A stretch of DNA of 64,000 nucleotides from Rufibacter glacialis (GTDB lineage: Bacteria; Bacteroidota; Bacteroidia; Cytophagales; Hymenobacteraceae): positions 186,001-250,000 of the forward strand of contig NZ_VKKZ01000022.1 in the NCBI RefSeq assembly GCF_008271745.1, in the 5' to 3' direction. Under the pieces are notes generated by a model. The model was not told where the DNA came from. It ran no database searches and saw only the letters and a list, made by a program, of their open reading frames with translations. Position 1 is the first letter of the stretch. Each line of letters begins with the position of its first letter. Below are positions 46,301 to 53,874 of this stretch, piece after piece. The position numbers and the translations under genes are program-made.

Positions 46301-47130
46301 AACTCATTGATGACCTTTGCATCATTCTGAAAGATCCATCAGAACTGGTGGATTATGGACTAGGCTCTTTATCCCAAGATCTATATGTATCATTTTTGAT
46401 CGATCAATACAATTTAGATAAAATTAAAGAACTGTATAAGATCATTAGTGAGAGCCAGTTAGATGTCAAGTTTTCCCTTACTCTTAAAATAGGGTCTGAG
46501 AGCCTCCTGAAGCATTCACCTTTTGATATTGCTGCTTTCTTCTTCCTTTCAAAATACAAGTTGGCAAGTGGTAACCCTGTAGTCAATATATTGTCAATTA
46601 ATGATAAGGAATATGATGTAACTTTTAGTTTCTTAGATAAATTATCAAAAGAACAAGGATTTGGTAGAGTCATCTGTAATCGTTTAACTTTGTATAACTA
46701 CATTGACTTTACAGACATCAGGAATTTAGGTAGTGAAAAATTCGATGAGATTCAGAAAATTATATCTGGACGAGATTGGTTAAATGAGAGCAACTTCTTT
46801 TTAGGAGCACAACTATATACTTTAAAGGATTTGCCAGAATTTATTCATGAGGTGGAAAGACAAGAAGATAATATAGTTAAGAGTAACCCTCAACTATTTA
46901 AGCTATTTGTTTTGAAGGTGAATTTGCAAAAGGAGGTTGAAAACCTTCAAAGCCAAGTCCAATACCTTACTGAGTGTCTATGTAATGAAAAAACTTATAA
47001 TAAATTTTTAAAGGAGAACCATCAGGGGAAACTATTGCAAGAGTATTATGACCACGAGTATGAGATTCTTCCAACCTGGTTTAAGCGAGTGGGCCATGTC
47101 ATCAAATATATTACAGGAAAAAGAGCGTAA
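46297..47130 (+). CDS. Unknown protein, coupled to the RgpF-like gene
   Basis: 277 residues from the ATG at 46297, which overlaps the RgpF-like stop as ATGA; the frame is open from 46240 but that start would overlap by 61 bases. I recognise no family. Residues about 1-200 are mixed helix, with Leu and Ile rich segments (SLSQDLYVSFLIDQYNLDKI, SPFDIAAFFFLSKYKLASG). Residues about 205-245 are a short coiled coil (NLQKEVENLQSQVQYLTE), and the tail EYEILPTWFKRVGHVIKYITGKRA is basic and amphipathic. The coil-then-basic-tail end is like that of the 33.7 kb protein. It probably serves the RgpF-like protein, as a partner or docking factor. Confidence 0.75.
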   Translation: MKLIDDLCIILKDPSELVDYGLGSLSQDLYVSFLIDQYNLDKIKELYKIISESQLDVKFSLTLKIGSESLLKHSPFDIAAFFFLSKYKLASGNPVVNILSINDKEYDVTFSFLDKLSKEQGFGRVICNRLTLYNYIDFTDIRNLGSEKFDEIQKIISGRDWLNESNFFLGAQLYTLKDLPEFIHEVERQEDNIVKSNPQLFKLFVLKVNLQKEVENLQSQVQYLTECLCNEKTYNKFLKENHQGKLLQEYYDHEYEILPTWFKRVGHVIKYITGKRA

Positions 47131-47133
47131 AGC

Positions 47134-49338
47134 TTGAATTTATTATCTATACCCAATTTGAATTACTGGCTCCTTACAACAGAATATCCTCCTTTCTTTG
47201 GCGGCGGAATTAGCACATACTGTTATCATACCGCAATAATGCTTGTTGCCAATGCCCACAAGGTGACGGTTTTTGTGAATGATACCTCGGTTCCAAAAAT
47301 CATATCTGAGGAAAGGGAGGGAGTTAGAATAGTAAGATTTAACCCAAACCATACTAACTCTTCCTCTCATCTTGGTCACGTGACCAACATAAGCTATGAA
47401 TTTGCATCTATTGTAAAAGCCTATGTAGAAGCAGAGGGAGCCCCAGACATTATAGAAGCACAAGAATACTTAGGAATAGCTTACTACCTGTTGCAGTTCA
47501 AACACCTGCACTACAATTGGGTAAAGGATGTTCCAGTGGTTATCACCATGCATTCTCCCTCTTTCCTTTATATGGAGTATAACCATGTGCAGCAATACAA
47601 ATATCCCAATTATTGGATTTGTGAAATGGAGAGGTTTTGTTTGCAGGCAGCAAATCTTGTCATATCACCAAGTCAATTTATGGTTAGGGAATTGGCGGAA
47701 AGATTTCATCTCTCCAATGAGAAGGTGAAAATTATTCCTAATCCTTATGAATTTCAGGACGTTGTTCTTCCAGAATCTGAGAACGACCAGCTTGCCGAAA
47801 TTATTTTTTTTGGGAAGTTAACTTATCAGAAAGGTGCCTCCAACCTGTTGAAGTACTTCAAGGAAATGTGGGATAGTGGTTTTACTGAGCCATTATTTTT
47901 AATTGGAGGACAAGATATAGTGTATCATCCAGAGGGTAAGACTATGGGTGATATCATTAGGCATAAATATAAAGTCTATATTCAAAAAGGCTTACTTAAG
48001 CTTGAAGATAAAATTAGCCCTTCTCAAATCAAACAACGCTTGGCAGCAGCCAAGGTAGTGATTGTTCCTAGTTTGAATGATAACCTGCCTTATGTAGTGT
48101 TTGAAATGATGAGTCTAGGTAAAATTGTATTGGCTTCAAAACAAGGTGGCCATTACGAGGTGATTGAGCCTGAGATTGACGGCTTCATCTTTGACCATGA
48201 TACACCTGGATCTTTTGCGATTCAATTAAAGGCAATACTTGCCCTTCCTAAAGAACAAAGGATCTCCATTTCTAAAAATGCCATCAAGAAGGTGAAAGAG
48301 GTGTATGACCTTAAATCCATCTATCGCAAAAAAAATCCTGCTCTTCAAGCTGTTCTTAAGCAAAACCAGGAATCCAGTTATTTTCCGTACATAAGGAATA
48401 ATCCATTTTCGGGCATTCCCTTAGGTACTCCTGACAAAGTAGAAGAGGAGGATTTACTTTCCATTGTTATTCCATTTTTTAATTTGGGCCAGTATTTGGA
48501 AGAGACGGTATCTTCCATTGAAGGCTCAGATTATAAGTACAAGGAAATCATTATTGTTAATGACGGCAGTAATGACAGTTTGAGTATTTCTGTTTTAGAC
48601 AAATTCAGGAATCGAAATGGTTTTGTAGTCATAGATAAACCTAATCAAGGTCTTGCATCAGCAAGAAACACTGGAGCTTTATATGCTAAAGGGGCATTTC
48701 TGGCATTTTTAGACGCTGATGATATAGTTGGCTCAGAATATTTTACCAAAGCAGTTAACGTCCTGAAAAATAAAAGTAATGTTCATTTTGTAGGTTCCTG
48801 GACGCAGTATTTTGAGGGAGCTAGCACAATTTGGCCTACCTTTGTCCCAGAACCACCTGTTATCTTATTTCATAATGTGGTTAATTCAAGTGCACTGGTT
48901 TTTAAGAGGCAATCCTTTTTAAGTGGTGGTCTCAATGACAATAAAATGCCATTTCAAGGACTAGAGGATTATGACGGTGTTCTGTCTATGGTAAATAAAG
49001 GTCTTTATGGTGTAGTTTTACCGGAGGTGTTGTTCTTTTATAGGGTTCGTAAGTCTTCTATGATTAGAAGTATCTCGAAAAATAAAAAATTGTTGTTATA
49101 TGAATACATCACTAGGAAGTATCCAGAGGTTTATGGCACTTTTGCAGCTGATGTCTTTAATTTGGCTCTTGCAAATAAGTCGGTCACTGTTTTAGATAAT
49201 CCTTCTAAAGATAGTAATCTGTTAGAAGGACTGCCATTTGGGGGGGAGTTATCTGCAAAAGCTATCTCCTTTATTAAGAAGAATAGCTTGGTTAAACCTA
49301 TCGCTTATAAGGTATATAGTACATTTTTTAAAAAATAA
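47134..49338 (+). CDS. Two-domain glycosyltransferase (family 4 plus family 2)
   Basis: 734 residues. The start must be TTG 47134: the previous gene's stop (47128-47130) lies in the same frame six bases upstream, and the first ATG would remove the conserved TEYPPFFGGGISTYCYHTA donor-site loop. N-terminal family 4 domain (about 1-405) includes LAEIIFFGKLTYQKGASNLL and PSLNDNLPYVVFEMMSLGKIV, the EX7E region. The C-terminal family 2 domain (from about 441, LLSIVIPFFNLGQYLEETV) has IVNDGSND, FLDADDIVG as DxD motif and GLEDYDGVLSMV. It would add two successive sugars. The next gene starts within the TAATG stop junction. Confidence 0.9.
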   Translation: MNLLSIPNLNYWLLTTEYPPFFGGGISTYCYHTAIMLVANAHKVTVFVNDTSVPKIISEEREGVRIVRFNPNHTNSSSHLGHVTNISYEFASIVKAYVEAEGAPDIIEAQEYLGIAYYLLQFKHLHYNWVKDVPVVITMHSPSFLYMEYNHVQQYKYPNYWICEMERFCLQAANLVISPSQFMVRELAERFHLSNEKVKIIPNPYEFQDVVLPESENDQLAEIIFFGKLTYQKGASNLLKYFKEMWDSGFTEPLFLIGGQDIVYHPEGKTMGDIIRHKYKVYIQKGLLKLEDKISPSQIKQRLAAAKVVIVPSLNDNLPYVVFEMMSLGKIVLASKQGGHYEVIEPEIDGFIFDHDTPGSFAIQLKAILALPKEQRISISKNAIKKVKEVYDLKSIYRKKNPALQAVLKQNQESSYFPYIRNNPFSGIPLGTPDKVEEEDLLSIVIPFFNLGQYLEETVSSIEGSDYKYKEIIIVNDGSNDSLSISVLDKFRNRNGFVVIDKPNQGLASARNTGALYAKGAFLAFLDADDIVGSEYFTKAVNVLKNKSNVHFVGSWTQYFEGASTIWPTFVPEPPVILFHNVVNSSALVFKRQSFLSGGLNDNKMPFQGLEDYDGVLSMVNKGLYGVVLPEVLFFYRVRKSSMIRSISKNKKLLLYEYITRKYPEVYGTFAADVFNLALANKSVTVLDNPSKDSNLLEGLPFGGELSAKAISFIKKNSLVKPIAYKVYSTFFKK

Positions 49339-50135
49339 TGCTTTTACAAGATTCTGTTACTTGGTTTAAGAAAAATAATAAATTAGAAAGGCTTTGGCTA
49401 TTAGCTAAAATCGAATTTAAGTTACGCTACTATGAAAATAGGCTTGGCCTGTTTTGGGCATTGCTAAAGCCTATATTAGATATTTGTATATATTATCTAG
49501 TATTTCAAATAATCTTAAAACAAGATATTCCAGCTTTTGCCTCTTATCTTTTTATTGGTCTTATTTTCTATAATTTCTTTATAGAAAGTACTAGTGGTAC
49601 CATTAGCCTTCTCCATACAAAGAAGTATTTATATGAATACAGTAATATGAATAAATTGGAGATTTACATTTCTACTTTAATGAGTAATGTAATAGGGTTT
49701 TCTTTTAACCTTATTATGTTTATGCTTTTTTATAATTTAATTGAACCTGAATCTATGGGTCTTTCATTTTATAATTTTTGGATTATACCTGTCTTTGTGA
49801 ACATTTTTATACTTGCTTTAGGAGTTTCTCTTATCCTTTCAAATATTTTTATATATGCTAAAGACATAACCCAGATCTGGCAGGTTATTGCTACTCTACT
49901 TTTATTCACGTCCCCTATTTTTTATAAACTGACTAGCTTCAAACAAGCTTTGCCCACTTTTGATCATCTTAATCCAATAGCTGGTATCATCATTAATGCT
50001 AGGCGGGTAATGATGCAAGGCGTATCTCCAGATTTTAGTTTAATGCTATTTGATTACGGGTATGCTTGTTCATTCTTAATAATTGGGTTGATTCTTTTAA
50101 ATAAAATCGGTTCTAAGGCTGCTGAGAAATTATAA
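49338..50135 (+). CDS. ABC-2 type polysaccharide exporter permease (Wzm/TagG family)
   Basis: 265 residues with six predicted transmembrane helices, inner membrane. The cytosolic N-terminal amphipathic region (WFKKNNKLERLWLLAKIEFKLRYYENRLGLFWALLKP) and the FASYLFIGLIFYNFFIESTSGT and LFTSPIFYKLTSF segments are those of the ABC-2 permeases that export O-antigen, teichoic acid or capsule glycans finished on undecaprenyl diphosphate. It shares the TAATG junction with the glycosyltransferase before it, and the ATP-binding subunit follows after eight bases. Its presence makes ABC-dependent export the likely route for this glycan; no Wzx flippase is in the window. Confidence 0.9.
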   Translation: MLLQDSVTWFKKNNKLERLWLLAKIEFKLRYYENRLGLFWALLKPILDICIYYLVFQIILKQDIPAFASYLFIGLIFYNFFIESTSGTISLLHTKKYLYEYSNMNKLEIYISTLMSNVIGFSFNLIMFMLFYNLIEPESMGLSFYNFWIIPVFVNIFILALGVSLILSNIFIYAKDITQIWQVIATLLLFTSPIFYKLTSFKQALPTFDHLNPIAGIIINARRVMMQGVSPDFSLMLFDYGYACSFLIIGLILLNKIGSKAAEKL

Positions 50136-50143
50136 TAGTTGAC

Positions 50144-50893
50144 ATGGAGAAAACGGATGTGCAGAAGTCAATTGCTATAGAGGCAAAGAATATTAGTAAG
50201 ACTTTTAAGATTTCAGAAAATAGCCATAATACGGTGAAACACCGTTTATTTAATATTTTTAACCCTCCAAAGACCAAATATGTACCCGCGATTAAAAATA
50301 TGTCCCTTGAGATTCTGCAAGGTGAATGCATTGGTCTGCTGGGTAGAAATGGATCTGGTAAGTCAACCTTGATTAAGCTTCTTGCAGGTGTTTATCCTAC
50401 AGATAGTGGTTATGTTAAAATTAAAGGCACAACCATGCTTATGAACCTTGGGGTAGGTATGAGCCATGAATTAACTGCCAGAGAGAATATTTATGTGTCC
50501 GGCTCCGTACTAGGTTTGAAGATCAAAGAAATAGATGCAATCTTTCATCAGATCATTGATTTCGCAGAACTTGATGGATTTATTGATTCTAAAATCAAGT
50601 TTTTTTCCTCAGGAATGGTAGCAAGACTAGGTTTTTCAATTGCCGTTAATGCTGGAGCCGATATTATGTTTCTTGATGAGATTTTCGCAGTTGGTGATGT
50701 GAAATTCCAAGAGAAAGCCGTTAAGGTGTTTGAAAGTTCATGGATAAAAGGTAGAACGGTAATTTTGGTGAGCCACAGCATGGATGTTATCAAACAATAC
50801 TGTAATCGTGCGGTATTTATGAAAAATGGTGAAATGAAATATGTAGGAGATACAGAAAAAGCAATAGAAATGTATATGGAAGATAATCATTAG
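50144..50893 (+). CDS. ABC transporter ATP-binding subunit (Wzt/TagH family)
   Basis: 249-residue ATPase of the polysaccharide exporter. Walker A GRNGSGKST (67-75), signature FFSSGMVARL (153-162), Walker B IMFLDE (174-179) and H-loop His in VSHSM (H211) are intact. The NLGVGMSHELTARENIYVSG and AVGDVKFQEKA segments mark the Wzt/TagH/KpsT group. The protein ends soon after the nucleotide-binding domain, so it lacks the C-terminal carbohydrate-binding domain that E. coli O9a-type Wzt uses to recognise a capped chain. Substrate control must then lie elsewhere, or chain length is not read by Wzt. Forms the exporter with the adjacent permease. Confidence 0.93.
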   Translation: MEKTDVQKSIAIEAKNISKTFKISENSHNTVKHRLFNIFNPPKTKYVPAIKNMSLEILQGECIGLLGRNGSGKSTLIKLLAGVYPTDSGYVKIKGTTMLMNLGVGMSHELTARENIYVSGSVLGLKIKEIDAIFHQIIDFAELDGFIDSKIKFFSSGMVARLGFSIAVNAGADIMFLDEIFAVGDVKFQEKAVKVFESSWIKGRTVILVSHSMDVIKQYCNRAVFMKNGEMKYVGDTEKAIEMYMEDNH

Positions 50894-50934
50894 ACCAAGA
50901 AGAAAAAATTTATACCATATTTTACAAATTATAA

Positions 50935-51969
50935 ATGTTAATTCGCGCAAAGGCCCCTTTAAGACTAGGTTTAGCAGGAGGTGGTACAGATGTAAGCCCT
51001 TATAGTGATACCTATGGAGGGGCAATTTTAAATGCTACCATTAATAAGTTCGCTTATGCTACCCTGATCCCGCTAACCACTCCTCAGGTTATTTTTAAGT
51101 GTTTTGATATTGATAAGAGCATCGTTTTTGATAACGTGAATTATTTTGCAAATGAAAACGACGATTTTAGGTTGATTAAAGGGATTCATAATAGGATCAA
51201 ATCTGAATTCAATATTGAAACGCCCCTTTATTATCAACTAGAAACCTTTGTTGATGCACCTCCAGGATCAGGATTAGGATCATCTTCCACTTTGGTGGTA
51301 GCCATTGTGGCGGCATTCGCTGAATGGTTAGGTCTTCCTTTGGGAGAATATGACATTGCCCACTTGGCCTATAGCATTGAGCGGGAAGATTTGGCATTGT
51401 CGGGTGGAAAACAAGACCAATATGCAGCAACCTTTGGGGGGTTCAATTTTATGGAATTCCATGCAGACCGGGTGGTCGTGAATCCTCTCCGGATCAAAGA
51501 AGAGTATATCCATGAACTGGAGTTCTCTCTGATCCAATACTATACTGGTACATCCCGGTTGTCTTCTAAGATCATTGATGCGCAGGTTAAGAACGTGCAT
51601 AATAATTCAGCTAAATCAATTGAAGCCATGCATTCTCTAAAAGCGCTAGCCTTCAATATGAAAGAAGCATTATTAAGAGGAAAATTAGATGAGATAGGAG
51701 AATTGCTTCATGAAAGCTGGATTTCTAAGAAGAAAATGGCAGATGAAATCTCTAATCCGGTGGTAGATGAGATTTATGACACTGCTATTAAGAATGGAGC
51801 CATTGGAGGCAAGATATCTGGTGCCGGGGGCGGGGGGTACATGATGTTCTATGTTAGAAATAGCTCGCTATATCCTTTGATTAATAAGCTAAATCAATTT
51901 GGTGGCCAAGTAGAAAGGGTGAATTTTTATAGTCAAGGAGCTATTTCCTGGAAGACAAAATATATTTAG
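50935..51969 (+). CDS. hddA: D-glycero-alpha-D-manno-heptose 7-phosphate kinase (HddA-like GHMP kinase)
   Basis: 344-residue GHMP kinase that phosphorylates heptose 7-phosphate at C1 to give the 1,7-bisphosphate, second step of GDP-heptose synthesis. The N-terminal RAKAPLRLGLAGGGTDVSPY, the glycine-rich ATP loop PPGSGLGSSS (109-118) and the C-terminal GAIGGKISGAGGGGYMMFY loop are those of HddA and the related fucokinase-type group. The position next to gmhA, the GDP-transferase and gmhB supports the heptose assignment over other GHMP kinases. ATG at 50935. Two bases separate it from gmhA. Confidence 0.92.
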   Translation: MLIRAKAPLRLGLAGGGTDVSPYSDTYGGAILNATINKFAYATLIPLTTPQVIFKCFDIDKSIVFDNVNYFANENDDFRLIKGIHNRIKSEFNIETPLYYQLETFVDAPPGSGLGSSSTLVVAIVAAFAEWLGLPLGEYDIAHLAYSIEREDLALSGGKQDQYAATFGGFNFMEFHADRVVVNPLRIKEEYIHELEFSLIQYYTGTSRLSSKIIDAQVKNVHNNSAKSIEAMHSLKALAFNMKEALLRGKLDEIGELLHESWISKKKMADEISNPVVDEIYDTAIKNGAIGGKISGAGGGGYMMFYVRNSSLYPLINKLNQFGGQVERVNFYSQGAISWKTKYI

Positions 51970-51970
51970 T

Positions 51971-52561
51971 ATGCAAGACTTTATCTCATCAAAAATTCAA
52001 GAGAGTATAGATGTAAAAGCCCAACTGCTGAAAGACAAGAGATTATTAGAAACCATAGCTAAAGTTTCGGATTATATTTCTTCAGCTTTTAAAGCAGATA
52101 AAAAAGTGTTTTTCTGCGGAAATGGAGGGAGTGCTGCGGATGCCCAACATTTAGCTGCTGAATTTTCTGGAAGGTTCTATCTGGATCGTGCACCCTTGTT
52201 TGCTGAAGCGCTACATGTGAATACTTCCTATTTAACGGCAGTAGCGAATGATTATTCCTATGATGAAGTTTACTCAAGATTGATTAAAGCAAAAGGAAGA
52301 AATGGAGACGTATTAATAGGGATTTCTACCTCAGGAAACTCTAAAAACATTATTAATGCTTTTAGGGAGGCGAAGAAGAATAATGTACTTACAGTTGCCC
52401 TAACTGGAGAAAGTGGGGGAGCAATGAGAAATGAAGTTGATTATCTCTTGAATGTTCCATCTAATGATACTCCCCGGATTCAAGAATCTCATATCCTCAT
52501 AGGCCATATTATCTGTGAAATTGTGGAGAGGGAACTATTTGTTATAAATAATGACAAATGA
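51971..52561 (+). CDS. gmhA: Phosphoheptose isomerase
   Basis: 196-residue SIS-domain enzyme that isomerises sedoheptulose 7-phosphate to D-glycero-D-manno-heptose 7-phosphate, first step of both heptose pathways. Signature CGNGGSAADAQHLAAEFSGR (49-68), with H60 and E64 as active-site residues, then GISTSGNSKNI for phosphate binding and HILIGHIICEIVE near the end. Length and motifs are normal. The gene overlaps the start of the nucleotidyltransferase by 11 bases, so these are co-translated. Confidence 0.94.
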   Translation: MQDFISSKIQESIDVKAQLLKDKRLLETIAKVSDYISSAFKADKKVFFCGNGGSAADAQHLAAEFSGRFYLDRAPLFAEALHVNTSYLTAVANDYSYDEVYSRLIKAKGRNGDVLIGISTSGNSKNIINAFREAKKNNVLTVALTGESGGAMRNEVDYLLNVPSNDTPRIQESHILIGHIICEIVERELFVINNDK

Positions 52562-53267
52562 GGCCATTGTCTTAGCCGGAGGCTTAGGTACCCGGCTAAG
52601 ATCTGTTATTCAAGATGTTCCTAAACCAATGGCCGAGGTAGCAGGTAGGCCATTTCTTGATTATATTCTTTATTCCCTTAAAAAGAATAACATCAAGAAG
52701 GTGGTTTTTGCCGTTAGTCATAAGTATGAAGTAATCCAAGACTATTATAAGGACAGCAGAAACAGTTTTGGGATTGAGATAAGTTATAGCATTGAAAAAG
52801 AACTTTTAGGGACAGGCGGAGCCATATATGAAGCCTCGCAACAAATCCTGGGAGATAGCTTCTTCATATTAAACGGAGACACTTATTTTGAAATAGATCT
52901 ATCCCAACTGCATACTTTTGCGAAGGAAACCTCGGCAGATTTAGCCTTGGCACTAAAAATGATGCCTCACTCTGACAGGTATGGTAGCGTAGTTTGCGCC
53001 AACGACCATAAAATAGTATCCTTTAAAGAAAAAGAACCTGGTAAAAAGCAGGACCTTCTAATAAATGGGGGAATCTATCACATGAATAAAAGAGTAATAG
53101 AAATTTTATCCATGCCATCAAAATTTTCTTTTGAAATTGATTTCCTGCAAAGAGATCTCAACAAAATAAGTGCCTATGGAAAGCTTTTTGATGAGACCTT
53201 TATAGATATTGGAATACCAGAAGATTATGAATATGCCCAATCCCTTTTGAAGAATGTCATTCCCTAA
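52551..53267 (+). CDS. hddC: D-glycero-alpha-D-manno-heptose 1-phosphate guanylyltransferase (HddC-like)
   Basis: 238-residue nucleotidyltransferase that transfers GMP to heptose 1-phosphate, giving GDP-D-glycero-alpha-D-manno-heptose. The NTP-binding motif is VLAGGLGTRLRSVIQDVPKP (7-26, with the catalytic Arg and Lys), then AGRPFLDYIL, LNGDTYFEIDL as the metal site and LLINGGIYHMNK as the sugar-binding region. The guanylyl specificity rests on the neighbours (HddA, GmhA, GmhB); by sequence alone it could use another nucleotide. Overlaps gmhA by 11 and the phosphatase by 14 bases. Confidence 0.9.
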   Translation: MTNEAIVLAGGLGTRLRSVIQDVPKPMAEVAGRPFLDYILYSLKKNNIKKVVFAVSHKYEVIQDYYKDSRNSFGIEISYSIEKELLGTGGAIYEASQQILGDSFFILNGDTYFEIDLSQLHTFAKETSADLALALKMMPHSDRYGSVVCANDHKIVSFKEKEPGKKQDLLINGGIYHMNKRVIEILSMPSKFSFEIDFLQRDLNKISAYGKLFDETFIDIGIPEDYEYAQSLLKNVIP

Positions 53268-53799
53268 GCTGTTTGATACTCTGTTTCTGGATAGGGATGG
53301 AGTAATTAATCTTAAAATAGAGAACGGGTATGTGACTAATTTTTCAGCCATTGAAATTCTACCTGGTATCTCAGAATTTTTAGCTGCGGCTCAAGAAAAA
53401 TTTGAAAGGATTATTGTTGTAACTAACCAGCGTTGCGTTGGAAGAGGGATAATTTCAACAGATGATTTAATACAAATCAATAACAAGATCAATGAACTGA
53501 CGGGTAATTTAATCACCCAATTCTTTTTTTGCCCTCATTTAGAGGAAGATGGCTGCACTTGCAGGAAACCTAAAGAGGGGCTTTTCCTTAAAGCTGCAGA
53601 TACTTTTAAGATTGATTTTTCTTCCTCTTGGATGGTAGGTGACTCAGAAACTGATTTAATTCCAGCAAAAAAATTAGGCTTAAAAACAGTTTTTATAGGG
53701 GGAATAAGTGAGTTCGCTGATGTAAAGGTTGATAATACCCTTGAGTTGCTTTCCTTCTTCGCTCATATGTATACTAGTGAAGTCTTACCTTCAAATTAG
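53254..53799 (+). CDS. gmhB: D-glycero-manno-heptose 1,7-bisphosphate 7-phosphatase (GmhB-like HAD)
   Basis: 181-residue HAD phosphatase that removes the 7-phosphate before nucleotidyl transfer. Motif I FLDRDGVINL (D13 nucleophile, D15), VVTNQRCVGRG as motif II, the four-residue zinc site C93, H95, C101, C103 (FFCPHLEEDGCTCRKPKEG) that marks GmhB-type histidinol-phosphatase relatives, and MVGDSETDLIPAKK as motif IV. It is the last gene of the run and overlaps hddC by 14 bases. A 75-base gap separates it from the converging ligase gene. Confidence 0.92.
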   Translation: MSFPKLFDTLFLDRDGVINLKIENGYVTNFSAIEILPGISEFLAAAQEKFERIIVVTNQRCVGRGIISTDDLIQINNKINELTGNLITQFFFCPHLEEDGCTCRKPKEGLFLKAADTFKIDFSSSWMVGDSETDLIPAKKLGLKTVFIGGISEFADVKVDNTLELLSFFAHMYTSEVLPSN

Positions 53800-53874
53800 A
53801 AGAAGAGTTTACTGAAAAATTTACTATTTTTTTGGATCTTAAATTTTTTTTTTATAATTCTTCTTATAGAGTCT

